A stretch of 64,000 bases of DNA from Nitrospira sp. (lineage in GTDB: Bacteria > Nitrospirota > Nitrospiria > Nitrospirales > Nitrospiraceae): positions 124,001 to 188,000 of the forward strand of contig JANDJL010000002.1 of NCBI GenBank assembly GCA_024330965.1, read 5' to 3'. Numbering within the stretch: position 1 is the first letter of the stretch; the number at the start of each line of letters is the position of its first letter. The notes below the pieces were generated by a model. It made no database searches. It worked only from the letters and a program-made list of their open reading frames with translations, and was not told where the DNA came from. Position numbers and translations under genes: made by a program. Shown here piece by piece: positions 37,659 through 46,637 of the stretch.

Positions 37659-37952
37659 TCATGACCCGACGGCAGCAGGCACATCGGAACCCTTGGCCGA
37701 AGATGGAACGGCGGCGCCGTCTTGCGCAGCCCGGCAGAGCTTGCACACACGCGGCCGCGCCTTGAGAAAAGATACCTTGCCGCTGGCCAGGCAACTGTAG
37801 TGCACAAATTCGTCGCACACCGTGCAACGGGACCAGCCGCCGCGAAACAACGTTGTGTCGCGATACAGACCCTGTTTGCACACTTTGCACTGGCGCGGCT
37901 CGATCGGAAGCAACATCGGCTCCCACTCACCGCCAGCTTTCCGAATGCTCAT
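37659..37952 (-). CDS. Small three-knuckle zinc-finger protein
   Basis: 97 aa with CKVC, CTVC plus HYSC, and CKLC pairs in residues 22-75 (CKVCKQGLYRDT, WSRCTVCDEFVHYSC, RVCKLC), a treble-clef or FYVE/PHD-like cross-brace arrangement that would bind two zinc ions. The C-terminal tail is low-complexity. Possibly co-transcribed with the membrane protein gene that follows. Confidence 0.65.
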   Translation of the reverse strand: MSIRKAGGEWEPMLLPIEPRQCKVCKQGLYRDTTLFRGGWSRCTVCDEFVHYSCLASGKVSFLKARPRVCKLCRAAQDGAAVPSSAKGSDVPAAVGS

Positions 37953-38697
37953 GGGGCAAAAGTATAGCGAGGCACGTGCAGGAAAAACAAGCGACCGTCT
38001 TTCTCCAACCCTTCGGCGCTCAACACCGGAAACGATAACCGAAGAAACGATGTGGGGAAATGGGAGCGAGAGTCGTTTTTTCTCGGCCAGGAGTCGTTGT
38101 TTCTTTCTGTTTACGTGTTTCGTCCTTGAGTTTTCTCAACATCCGCTGCTCCCTGAGAAGTTCGGGTGGCTTGCAGGGAGCAATCCCCAGCTCTCGTCCC
38201 CATTTCCTTCCTGAAAACGGTCCAGGAACCACCTGGCCTCTCTGCTGCAAGTCTGCAAGAAATGTGACGACGCGATGGTGACGATCCATTTGATCAATCC
38301 CCATCTCCTGGGGATAACCCTGTGGACAAGTCTGTTGGGAACCAATACATCTTCGCCAATGATGATTCATTGAACCGTTTTGCTCATTTTTTAGGCATCC
38401 GCTATGGAAACCATCCACCACAACTAATAGGGGACTTCAAACAAATTGCTGACTTTCCGCCTATTCCTAGAAAAACCTCTTGACATCGTTTCATCGATAC
38501 CTTGGTGTCGGCGCGCGCTCTTTCAATGGACATTTTTTATCCACAAGACCCAACGAGTGGGACAAGGGTACGATAGGTCTCAACCCCTGTGACCATTCTC
38601 ACTTGTCACTCCCGCTCGTTTGACCTCTTCCCGCACCATTTGCTACGCTCCGCGCGGGCCGGTCGAGGTCACCAGCATCATGTGGAAGGGAGCATGT
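37953..38697. other. 745-bp intergenic region with DnaA-box-like words
   Basis: No gene is convincing here; a 133-codon minus-strand frame lacks a ribosome site and protein-like composition. It holds one perfect DnaA-box consensus TTATCCACA (38537-38545) and a near match in the other direction, TGTGGACAA (38321-38329), next to GGGGATAACCC. Base composition between them is more AT-rich than the surrounding genes. It also contains the ispA leader. Confidence 0.5.
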
Positions 38698-39588
38698 ATG
38701 ACCATCAAGGACTATCTTGAAGATAAACGGCTCGCTGTCGATCGGTTTCTCGACGAAGTCGCCCCCGCCGCGGTCACGCCGCCTGCCACGCTCCACGAGA
38801 GTATGCGGTACAGCCTGCTGGCGGGCGGCAAACGGATCCGGCCTATTCTGGCCATCGCCGCAGCGGAGGCGGTCGGAGGCGAGGCACCGGGGTTGATGGC
38901 GGTCGCCTGTTCGCTGGAATTGATCCATACCTATTCGTTGATCCACGACGACCTGCCGGCGATGGACAACGACGACTACCGGCGCGGCAAACCGACCAAC
39001 CACAAAGTCTATGGCGAAGCGATCGCGATTCTCACGGGCGACGCGCTGCTCACGATGGCCTTCGACTGGATCAGCCGCCCAGACCTCATGAAGGGCTGCG
39101 ATCCGGCCAGGCAGATACGGTTGATCCAAGAACTGGCCTACGGCGCCGGCAACAGGGGCATGGTGGGAGGCCAGGTTCTCGATATTCAAGCCGAGAACCG
39201 GGATATCGACCTGCCGGCCTTGCAAACGATCCACAAACACAAGACCGGTATGTTGATCCGCGCGGCGGTCCGAATGGGGGCGATCGCCGCTGGGGCGACC
39301 GAGCGGCAACTGGACGATCTGACCGGCTACGCCGAGGACATCGGTCTGGCCTTTCAAATCGCCGATGACGTGCTTAATGTGATCGGCACACGCGAAGAGC
39401 TGGGCAAGAATCCGAACACCGACGCGGAACGGGGCAAGAAAACCTACCCCGCGTTCTACGGTGTGGACGGCGCCAGGCAATTGGCGGACGAATGTGTGGC
39501 ACGGGCCGTCAGGCGACTCTCGTCTTTTGGACCGACCGCCGATCCGCTCCGCGAGATCGCCCGTTACATTACCGCCCGCAAACACTAG
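38698..39588 (+). CDS. ispA: Polyprenyl (farnesyl/geranylgeranyl) diphosphate synthase
   Basis: 296 aa; ATG at 38698 behind GGAAGGGAG. Trans-prenyltransferase fold with the first Asp-rich motif in LIHDDLPAMDNDDYRRGKPT and the second in QIADDVLN (the usual DDxxD ends in Asn here). The Tyr/His pair before the first motif (HTYSLIH) matches short-chain FPP/GGPP synthases of the IspA group. It supplies C15-C20 precursors for quinones, carotenoids and hopanoids. The next gene is HpnA-like. Confidence 0.92.
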   Translation: MTIKDYLEDKRLAVDRFLDEVAPAAVTPPATLHESMRYSLLAGGKRIRPILAIAAAEAVGGEAPGLMAVACSLELIHTYSLIHDDLPAMDNDDYRRGKPTNHKVYGEAIAILTGDALLTMAFDWISRPDLMKGCDPARQIRLIQELAYGAGNRGMVGGQVLDIQAENRDIDLPALQTIHKHKTGMLIRAAVRMGAIAAGATERQLDDLTGYAEDIGLAFQIADDVLNVIGTREELGKNPNTDAERGKKTYPAFYGVDGARQLADECVARAVRRLSSFGPTADPLREIARYITARKH

Positions 39589-39673
39589 GAGTGACTGGTC
39601 TCATGCCTCTCGGCACAAGCGACAGATTTGGATGTTTGCCTGCAATGCCCCCTTTTGACGGACAGTCCTCGCA

Positions 39674-40657
39674 ATGAAAGCTCTGGTTACCGGCGCAACA
39701 GGCTTTGTAGGGGGCGCAGTGGCTCGCGCGCTCGTGCGAGCAGGATACGGAGTCCGCGTCTTGACCAGACCCGACGCCGACATGAGCAATCTCGATGGAC
39801 TGCCGGTCGAGCGGGTTGTCGGCGACCTGCGAGATCCCGCCTCCCTCCGAGCAGCGCTGAAGGGGTGTCCGCACCTCTATCACGTCGCCGCCCACTACGC
39901 CCTCTGGGCGAGAGATCCTTCCATTTTTTACGAGGTGAACGTGACCGGTACGGTCAATCTGCTGGAGGCCGCACGCGAGGTCGGCACAGAGCGCATCGTC
40001 TATTGCAGCACGATCGGGGCCATCGGATTGCCGCCGAATGGAGGGCTCGGCACCGAGGAGACACCCGTGTCACTAGCACAAATGGCGGGACACTACAAAC
40101 GATCCAAGTATCTCGCCGAGCAGGAAGTCGTGCGCTTCGCCAAGGAGGGGCTGCCGGTCGTCATTGTCAATCCCAGCGCGCCCGTCGGTGAAGGGGATGT
40201 GAAGCCAACACCTACCGGCCGGATCATCGTTGACTTCATGAAGGGCCGCATGCCTGCCTATATCGAGACCGGCATGAACATCGTGGACGTGGACGACGTG
40301 GCGCAAGGCCATCTGCTCGCCATGGAAAAGGGACGGATCGGTGAGCGGTATATTCTCGGCGGCAAGAACCTGTTGTTACGCGAGGTGTTCGACATTCTAA
40401 GCCGGATCACCGGCATCAAAGCCCCAGCTTTAAAGCTGCCGCGGCTGGCCGTCCTGCCCCTTGCCTATGCCAATCATTGGCTTGCCAATGCGACCGGAAA
40501 ACCACCCCGTATCCCGCTCGAAGGCGTGAAGATGGCCAAGTACAAGATGCACTACGACTGTTCCAAGGCGATTCGGGAGCTAGGCATTCCCCAAACACCT
40601 CCCGAAGTCGCCCTCGAAAAGGCCGTGCGGTGGTTTAAAGATCACGGCTACGCCTGA
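39674..40657 (+). CDS. hpnA: Hopanoid-associated sugar epimerase
   Basis: 327-aa extended short-chain dehydrogenase of the HpnA group. TGATGFVGG at residues 6-14 binds NAD(P), YCSTIGAIG and HYKRSKYLAE supply the catalytic Ser and YxxxK. The NPSAPVGEGDVKPTPTG stretch is typical of HpnA. HpnA is genetically linked to hopanoid clusters, though its reaction is not settled. The neighbouring prenyl synthase and carotenoid gene fit an isoprenoid neighbourhood. No squalene-hopene cyclase is in the window. Confidence 0.86.
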   Translation: MKALVTGATGFVGGAVARALVRAGYGVRVLTRPDADMSNLDGLPVERVVGDLRDPASLRAALKGCPHLYHVAAHYALWARDPSIFYEVNVTGTVNLLEAAREVGTERIVYCSTIGAIGLPPNGGLGTEETPVSLAQMAGHYKRSKYLAEQEVVRFAKEGLPVVIVNPSAPVGEGDVKPTPTGRIIVDFMKGRMPAYIETGMNIVDVDDVAQGHLLAMEKGRIGERYILGGKNLLLREVFDILSRITGIKAPALKLPRLAVLPLAYANHWLANATGKPPRIPLEGVKMAKYKMHYDCSKAIRELGIPQTPPEVALEKAVRWFKDHGYA

Positions 40658-40752
40658 CAGATCCCCCTTTTACGGAGTCTGGCACCCTCTCCCAATCTTG
40701 AAGATCGGCTGGCAAGAATGCTACGGTGCCCCCGCTAGATCAAAACCCGCTC

Positions 40753-41616
40753 ATGTCGATGGACGTCGTCATTCTGTTCTTACAAACCATCGCGCTCCGC
40801 CCTTATGTCTTTCTGTTTCTCGCGACGTTCCTCTATGCCGCCACGCAACTGCTCGGCTGGCGCCGCACCTGGCGTTTCTGGCTTATCAGTTGGGCGACGG
40901 CATTCATCTGTGAATACGCCTCCACCCACATTGGGATCCCTTTCGGCTGGTATTTTTATAATGGCTCCACGGTGGGGCAAGAACTCTACATCGCCAACAT
41001 TCCCTTCATAGATTCGATCTCGTTCAGTTTCCTGCTCTACGCTGCCTATTGTGTCGCCCTGTGCCTCCTCCTCCCCTTGGAGACACCGTCGCACCCCGAG
41101 CGTGCCACCGTTCGTTCCAGGTGGAGCAAGCTTGCACGGTTGCGCTTCGATGAGAAGACCGCCACCCGTCCGCCAGTCCTCGCCTTAACCATCTTCCTGT
41201 TCGTGTTCATCGATATGGTCATCGATCCGGTCGCATTGCGCGGTGACCGGTGGTTTCTCGGCAAGATTTATTACTATCCGGATCCTGGCTTTCACTTCGG
41301 TGTCCCCATCTCCAACTACATCGGCTGGGCGGTAGTCGGAGCTGTTTCTTTTGTTCTCTATATTCCACTCGAACGCCGGTTGCCGCCTCTCGCCCCTTCC
41401 GACTCGGCAACCTCTTTCTTGTTTCTCGGCGCCGGTTTGTATTACGCCGTCTTGTTGTTCAATCTCGGCGCCACCTTCTGGATCGGCGAATGGATGATGG
41501 GACTCAGCGGTCTCCTGATGCACCTGCCGATTCTGGGACTGCTGATCTATCGTGTCGTGGAGTTTTCTCCCACCCTTTATCCCTCATACCGCAGCAACGT
41601 CCCGGTGAAAGACTGA
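40753..41616 (+). CDS. Carotenoid biosynthesis protein, CruF-like (DUF422)
   Basis: 287 aa from ATG 40753, or 296 aa from a GTG at 40726; neither has a clear ribosome site. Integral membrane protein with about seven helices. EYASTHIGIPFGWYFY and FIDMVIDPVALRGDRWFLG are family hallmarks, with HxG and DPV segments. Relatives hydrate C-1',2' double bonds of carotenoids (CruF, bisanhydrobacterioruberin hydratase). No phytoene synthase or desaturase gene lies nearby. Confidence 0.8.
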   Translation: MSMDVVILFLQTIALRPYVFLFLATFLYAATQLLGWRRTWRFWLISWATAFICEYASTHIGIPFGWYFYNGSTVGQELYIANIPFIDSISFSFLLYAAYCVALCLLLPLETPSHPERATVRSRWSKLARLRFDEKTATRPPVLALTIFLFVFIDMVIDPVALRGDRWFLGKIYYYPDPGFHFGVPISNYIGWAVVGAVSFVLYIPLERRLPPLAPSDSATSFLFLGAGLYYAVLLFNLGATFWIGEWMMGLSGLLMHLPILGLLIYRVVEFSPTLYPSYRSNVPVKD

Positions 41617-41651
41617 GAGGACGGGGTTCGCAGTCTGAGTTGATTCCCTGT

Positions 41652-42041
41652 ATGATGAGAAAAGTGGGAGCCATTCGTCACACGATACACCGAGGGTCAG
41701 CTATCGCGGCGCGTTCATGGATGATCGCCCTGGTGTGCATCTGTACGTTATCGTGGCATCTTTCCATGGTTCACGCAGCCGACAAGACCATTCAACATGT
41801 CGTTGGCACCGTCACGGCCATTGATCACAAACGCCTGGTCGTCCAGACCTTCAAGGGCTCGACGGTTTCGATCAAGCTGACGAAACAGGTTCGGTTCAAA
41901 AACAAAACCGACCCCCAATCCAATCGCCCTCCCGTCGTCGGCGATCGAGTGATCGTGGAGGCTGTACGAGACAAGAAGACCCTGACCGCCACCATCGTCC
42001 ACTATTCGCCCATGAGCCAGCTCCAGGAGTCGCGGGAGTAA
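41652..42041 (+). CDS. Secreted small protein, DUF5666-like
   Basis: 129 aa. N-terminal basic then hydrophobic segment (SWMIALVCICTLSW) with probable cleavage after MVHA. The mature 87 residues contain a KOW/OB-like beta pattern: VVGTVTAIDHKRLVVQTF and VGDRVIVEA, as in small exported DUF5666-type proteins. An internal Met (residue 23) could be the true start. It is followed after 9 nt by the next gene. Confidence 0.7.
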   Translation: MMRKVGAIRHTIHRGSAIAARSWMIALVCICTLSWHLSMVHAADKTIQHVVGTVTAIDHKRLVVQTFKGSTVSIKLTKQVRFKNKTDPQSNRPPVVGDRVIVEAVRDKKTLTATIVHYSPMSQLQESRE

Positions 42042-42050
42042 CCGTTTGCC

Positions 42051-42509
42051 ATGACCACCATCCGATTCTTCCGCTTCTCGCATGACTCTTCCCGGCAGGG
42101 AGGGCTTCGCCAGGTAATCCTGCGCGTCGTGATCACCGCAGTGGCGGTGTTCTTGGCCGTCTCAACCGTTCCCGGCTTGGAAGCAGAGAGTCTCACGGCA
42201 GGCGTCGCGGCGGTCTTTGTGCTGACCATACTCAACCTAATCCTCCGGCCGATCCTCCTGCTGGTCACCCTTCCTTTGATCGTCTTCACCTTGGGACTCT
42301 TCCTCGTCATCCTCAACGCCTTGCTGCTGGAATTGACGGCCTATTTGGTGAAAGGGTTTACGGTCTCCGGGTTCTGGTCGGCGGTCGGCGGAGCGCTGGT
42401 CATCAGCATCGTGACGACCGTGCTCAACAGTTTGATTGGCGACCGCCACTTGCCCCCGACCTTTCCCCACGAGCCCCGCCGCCCTCCCAAGATCATCAAT
42501 CCTGAATGA
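42051..42509 (+). CDS. Phage holin superfamily IV-like membrane protein (DUF360)
   Basis: 152 aa, GGAGTAACC ribosome site. Four hydrophobic segments: VILRVVITAVAVFLAVSTV, GVAAVFVLTILNLILRPILL, VFTLGLFLVILNALLLEL and SAVGGALVISIVTTVLNSLI. The LNLILRPIL and NALLL segments match the chromosomal 'mycobacterial 4TM phage holin' family common in bacteria. No phage context here, so it is not evidence of prophage. Function unknown. Confidence 0.85.
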   Translation: MTTIRFFRFSHDSSRQGGLRQVILRVVITAVAVFLAVSTVPGLEAESLTAGVAAVFVLTILNLILRPILLLVTLPLIVFTLGLFLVILNALLLELTAYLVKGFTVSGFWSAVGGALVISIVTTVLNSLIGDRHLPPTFPHEPRRPPKIINPE

Positions 42510-42794
42510 GCGGAGTCACGGCGCGGCCGTACCAGCCGTAGGTGTCTTGACGAGTTCGGCCTCCGGGCAGCCCCTCTCATAACAACGGAGTCCATACGTC
42601 TGGCTTGCCCTCGGCCGCGCCCCACGTTCCAACAGCCTTCGCCTTGACTGAGCCACCGTGCTGAAGCTAGGCTACCCCCTCGTCTCCCACGAACGTGGAG
42701 GGAGGAATCTATCGGCTCCCTCCATCATGGTGGCGCGGGCCTGATATGTCGGCGACATCTTCTTTTCATTCTTCAATTCGATGAGACATTCGAC

Positions 42795-43793
42795 ATGATC
42801 ACCATTGTCACATGGGCACTCATCGTCCTGCTGATCGTCGTCCTGATCGGATTCACCCTCTACCTGCTCTTTCCCCGCAAATACGAATCGGCCGACTCCG
42901 TCGCCAATTCCTATGATGACTGGACGAATGACGGCATTCTCGAGTTCTACTGGGGCGAACACATTCATCTCGGGCACTACGGTTCTCCACCCCGCAAAAA
43001 GGATTTTCGCCAAGCTAAGTCGGACTTCGTGCATGAAATGGCGCGGTGGGGCGGCATCGACAGACTCCCTCCCGGCACGACGGTGTTGGATGTGGGGTGC
43101 GGCATCGGCGGCAGCAGCCGGATCCTCGCACGGGAGTATGGCTTCGCCGTCACAGGCATCACCCTCAGCCCGCAACAAGTCAGGCGCGCTCAAGAACTCA
43201 CCCCTCCGGAGGTGAATGCCCGCTTCCAGATCGATGATGCGTTGGCGCTATCGTTCCCCGATGCCAGTTTTGATGTGGTCTGGTCGGTCGAGGCCGGTCC
43301 CCACATGCCGGATAAGGCTCTGTTCGCCAGAGAGCTCATGCGCGTCCTGAAACCGGGCGGCATTCTGCTTGTCGCCGATTGGAATCAGCGGGACGATCGT
43401 CAGGTTCCACTCCGTTTTTGGGAACGGCTGGTGATGCGGCAACTGCTCGACCAGTGGGCTCATCCGGCCTTCGCCAGCATCGAACAGTTTTCGGAATTAC
43501 TGGAGGCCACAGGGCTGGTGGAAGGCTCTGTCATCACAGCCGATTGGACTGCGGAAACCTTACCCTCATGGCTTGATTCCATTTGGCAGGGAATTCTCCG
43601 TCCGGAAGGGCTTGTGCGGTTCGGCCTGGTCGGAGTGATCAAATCATTGCGAGAAGTCCCCACGTTCCTGTTGATGAGGCTGGCATTTGGAACAGGGCTC
43701 TGCCGCTTTGGCATGTTCCGGGCGGTGCGCGCCGATGTCCCCACAAGCGAGATTCTGTCCTCACAGGCGGAGGAGAGGCTTGTCCGATCATGA
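42795..43793 (+). CDS. Membrane-anchored quinol methyltransferase, like cyanobacterial MPBQ/MSBQ methyltransferase
   Basis: 332 aa: one N-terminal hydrophobic anchor (residues about 4-26) then a class I SAM methyltransferase with VLDVGCGIGGSSRIL (motif I), GITLSPQQVRRAQELTPPEV, VWSVEAGPHMPDK and GGILLVADWNQRDD. The whole chain recalls, nearly residue for residue, the cyanobacterial enzyme (Synechocystis slr0418 type) that methylates MPBQ in plastoquinone and tocopherol synthesis, including the shared SVANxYDxWTxDGILEFYWG start. That similarity is from memory, not from alignment. Substrate here unknown; a quinone or tocopherol-type ring is implied. Confidence 0.85.
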   Translation: MITIVTWALIVLLIVVLIGFTLYLLFPRKYESADSVANSYDDWTNDGILEFYWGEHIHLGHYGSPPRKKDFRQAKSDFVHEMARWGGIDRLPPGTTVLDVGCGIGGSSRILAREYGFAVTGITLSPQQVRRAQELTPPEVNARFQIDDALALSFPDASFDVVWSVEAGPHMPDKALFARELMRVLKPGGILLVADWNQRDDRQVPLRFWERLVMRQLLDQWAHPAFASIEQFSELLEATGLVEGSVITADWTAETLPSWLDSIWQGILRPEGLVRFGLVGVIKSLREVPTFLLMRLAFGTGLCRFGMFRAVRADVPTSEILSSQAEERLVRS

Positions 43794-44019
43794 GTATTCC
43801 GTACCGACGCTCGGTTGAATGACCGAGCACCGACCGGTGATCGGCGTCTTTCCGATTCTCAGGCCATCGAGGTCCAGAAAGGCGCCGCTTCACCCTGTTC
43901 CTACTCAGCGGAACCTAGCCAACACCCAACGCTGCCACCAAGATGCCGGTAAGGCTATCTGCGGGAGCCGGTCACTCACCAAGAGACGGCGCCGTCCCGT
44001 CACCCCAGCGGAACGGTGA

Positions 44020-44262
44020 TCACCTCCATCGTCGAATGGCGTCGCACATGGTCTTGAAAGCTACGGTTTGACTGCCGAGTTCCGACAGGCAGGCTCGGCA
44101 CAGACAAACGTCATCCGGGACGTCACGGCCAATGACGCTTCGTTTATCCGGTGGGATGGACGCCGAGAAGCACCAACAGTCGGTCGAACCGGCAACCACA
44201 CCACAGTTGTTGGGTTGCTGGCACTGTGGGCAAAGAGATGGATCGCGTAGGGAATCGTTCAC
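44020..44262 (-). CDS. Cysteine-rich CWC-type protein
   Basis: 80 aa from the GTG overlapping the metE stop (GTGA). CPQCQQPNNCG, STDCWCFSAS and CLCRACLSEL match the short cysteine-rich CWC family, presumably a zinc- or iron-sulfur-binding small protein of unknown role. Last visible gene of the nrdAB-metE run; translational coupling to metE is implied by the overlap. Confidence 0.75.
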   Translation of the reverse strand: MNDSLRDPSLCPQCQQPNNCGVVAGSTDCWCFSASIPPDKRSVIGRDVPDDVCLCRACLSELGSQTVAFKTMCDAIRRWR

Positions 44263-46568
44263 GACGAGGTCCCGCTCAGTTGGCGACGGACCTGTCGCGC
44301 GGCCTCCACCATGTTGGTCAGCGCCGCCTCGACTTCCGGCCACCTTCTGGTCTTGAGCCCGCAATCGGGATTCACCCAGAGCCGATCCGCCGGCACCACA
44401 CGTTGCGCCCGTGCCAACAGCTCGACCATTTCGGCGGTGGACGGCACCCGCGGTGAGTGGATGTCATAGACGCCTGGGCCGATCTCGTTGGGATACTGAA
44501 AGCGGGCGAACTCACCCAACAGCTCCATTTTTGAGCGGGATGTTTCGATTGAGATAACATCGGCATCCAGTTCGGCAATCACCTCCAAAATGTCCCCGAA
44601 TTCCGAGTAGCACATATGAGTGTGAATCTGCGTCTCATCACGCACCCCGCCGGTAGTCAGCCTGAACGCCTCGACTGCCCAGCGAAGGTATGCTTGCCAG
44701 TGCTTGCGCCGCAGCGGCAGTCCCTCCCGCAAGGCCGGCTCATCAACCTGGATCATGGCGATGCCAGCCCGTTCCAGATCGAGCACCTCATCGCGAAGCG
44801 CGAGGGCGATCTGTCGGCAGGTTGCTTCACGCGGCTGATCGTCCCTCACAAAGGACCACTGGAGCATCGTGACAGGCCCGGTAAGCATCCCCTTCACAGG
44901 GCGAGTGGTGAGTGACTGCACATAGAGAGCCCATTCGACGGTCATGGGACGGGGGCGTGCGACATCGCCGACAATGATCGGTGGCTTGACGCAACGGGAT
45001 CCATAACTTTGCACCCACCCCTGTTCAGTAATGATGAACCCGTCTAATTGCTCCCCAAAGTACTCCACCATGTCGGTCCGTTCAAATTCGCCATGCACCA
45101 ATACATCCAGACCCATGGCTTCTTGTCTTTGCACGCACCGACGAATCTCATCTTTGAGAAAGGCTTGGTACTCTTCCAGTGCCATCCGGCCAGCCTTCCA
45201 AGCAGCCCTGGCCGCTCGCACTGCTTCAGTCTGGGGGAACGACCCGATCGTGGTCGTGGGAAGCAACGGCAAGTGGAACCGTGTCCGCTGTTTGGCCGCC
45301 CGCATGGGATATGGCGAACACCGACGCAACATCGATGCCGTTACGGCTTTCATGCGATCTCGCACGGCGGGATTGCAGACCAGTGGTGAATTGGCTCGCG
45401 CGGCTTTCACCCTGCGAGACTCTTCGAACAGGGGTCCCACTGCCCGGTCTGAGTCCGCTGCATCGGCAAGAGCCCGCACCTCGGCTAACTTTTGCTCCGC
45501 GAATGCCAGCCAGTCACGGATCCCACTGTTCAGTTTCCTTTCTTGACGGACATCGACGGGGACATGGAGCAGGGAACAGGACGGCGCCACCAGCACCCGC
45601 TCCGATCCCAAGGTCATGACGGCACGTCGGACCATCGCATGGGCTCTATCAAGATCAGTTCTCCAGATATTCCGGCCGTCAATCACCCCCATGGACAGAC
45701 TCATCGATGGAGGCAATGAAGCCATGACTTGATCCAACTGCTCTGGTGCCCGAACCAGATCAACGTGCACAGCCTCGCAGCCCGACGTTACGGCGATCGA
45801 GAGCTGGTCTTCGAGCGCACCAAAGTAGGTAGTCAGCAACAGGTTGGGACGGGGGTTCTTGGCCGTCAGGCGGGCCAATGCCAGGTGATAGGCTTCCTTC
45901 GCCTGATGATCGAGATCAAGCGCGAGGCAGGGTTCGTCAAGCTGAACCCACCTCACCGCTTGCGCAGCTAGCTCGACAAGGAGCTGCTCGTACACCGGCA
46001 CCAACTCATCCAGCAGGTACAAAGGAGTGACGCCCCGATCACCTGTTTCTATTTTCGACAGCAACAGAAAGGTGACGGGACCGAGGATCACCGGTCGAGG
46101 CTCGATACCAAACACTCGAGCCTCGTTGATTTCTGCCAACAGTTTCGAGGCATCGAGCGAAAACCTCTGGGCCCGATCCAGTTCCGGCACGATGTAGTGA
46201 TAGTTTGTGTCGAACCACTTCGTCATCTCCAACGCCGGCACATCGATGCCGGTCCGCTGATCTTGGAGCCCTCGCGCCATGGCAAAGTAGCGGGTCAACG
46301 GGTCGGCAATCGTTTGGTACCGTGCTGGCACAGCGCCAACAGTGACGGCCATGTCCAACACGTGGTCGTAGAGCGAAAAGTCTCCCACGGGAATGTGGTC
46401 GATTCCTGCTTGTTTCATCGCCAGCCAATGACGGCGTCTCACGTCGCTGGCAACCCCTTCAAGCTCATTGGCCTGGAGCCGGCCAGACCAGAACGATTCG
46501 AGCGCTCGTTTCAGCTCACGCAAAGCCCCGATCCTCGGATAACCGAGGCAGGTGGCAAGAACAGCCAT
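44259..46568 (-). CDS. metE: Cobalamin-independent methionine synthase
   Basis: 769 aa, usual MetE length. It moves a methyl group from 5-methyltetrahydrofolate polyglutamate to homocysteine without B12. N-terminal LGYPRIGALRELKRALESFW; C-terminal barrel with TTTIGSFPQTEAVR, the zinc ligands in IHTHMCYSEF (His, Cys) and VNPDCGLKTR (Cys). It starts 69 nt after nrdB with AAAGGAA upstream and no terminator between, so it should lie on the riboswitch-controlled transcript. Confidence 0.96.
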   Translation of the reverse strand: MAVLATCLGYPRIGALRELKRALESFWSGRLQANELEGVASDVRRRHWLAMKQAGIDHIPVGDFSLYDHVLDMAVTVGAVPARYQTIADPLTRYFAMARGLQDQRTGIDVPALEMTKWFDTNYHYIVPELDRAQRFSLDASKLLAEINEARVFGIEPRPVILGPVTFLLLSKIETGDRGVTPLYLLDELVPVYEQLLVELAAQAVRWVQLDEPCLALDLDHQAKEAYHLALARLTAKNPRPNLLLTTYFGALEDQLSIAVTSGCEAVHVDLVRAPEQLDQVMASLPPSMSLSMGVIDGRNIWRTDLDRAHAMVRRAVMTLGSERVLVAPSCSLLHVPVDVRQERKLNSGIRDWLAFAEQKLAEVRALADAADSDRAVGPLFEESRRVKAARANSPLVCNPAVRDRMKAVTASMLRRCSPYPMRAAKQRTRFHLPLLPTTTIGSFPQTEAVRAARAAWKAGRMALEEYQAFLKDEIRRCVQRQEAMGLDVLVHGEFERTDMVEYFGEQLDGFIITEQGWVQSYGSRCVKPPIIVGDVARPRPMTVEWALYVQSLTTRPVKGMLTGPVTMLQWSFVRDDQPREATCRQIALALRDEVLDLERAGIAMIQVDEPALREGLPLRRKHWQAYLRWAVEAFRLTTGGVRDETQIHTHMCYSEFGDILEVIAELDADVISIETSRSKMELLGEFARFQYPNEIGPGVYDIHSPRVPSTAEMVELLARAQRVVPADRLWVNPDCGLKTRRWPEVEAALTNMVEAARQVRRQLSGTSS

Positions 46569-46637
46569 AGTCTGGATTCCTTTCGTTCAACGCACACCGT
46601 TCTCTGACACGCCGCGCAACCAGCCGGCCCATGTTCG

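Noticed and set aside
38020-38421. A 133-codon minus-strand frame in the long spacer
   Set aside because: No ribosome site, low-complexity Lys/Arg/Thr end, no recognised domain; could not be supported.
38321-38545. Chromosomal replication origin
   Set aside because: Only two DnaA-box-like words, no dnaA, dnaN or gidA neighbourhood, and no AT-rich unwinding repeats; kept only as a low-interest observation.
38599-39585. A 328-codon minus-strand frame
   Set aside because: It is exactly opposite ispA, which has a ribosome site and catalytic motifs.
42051-42509. Prophage holin
   Set aside because: The family is a chromosomal membrane protein common in bacteria, and there are no other phage genes in the window.
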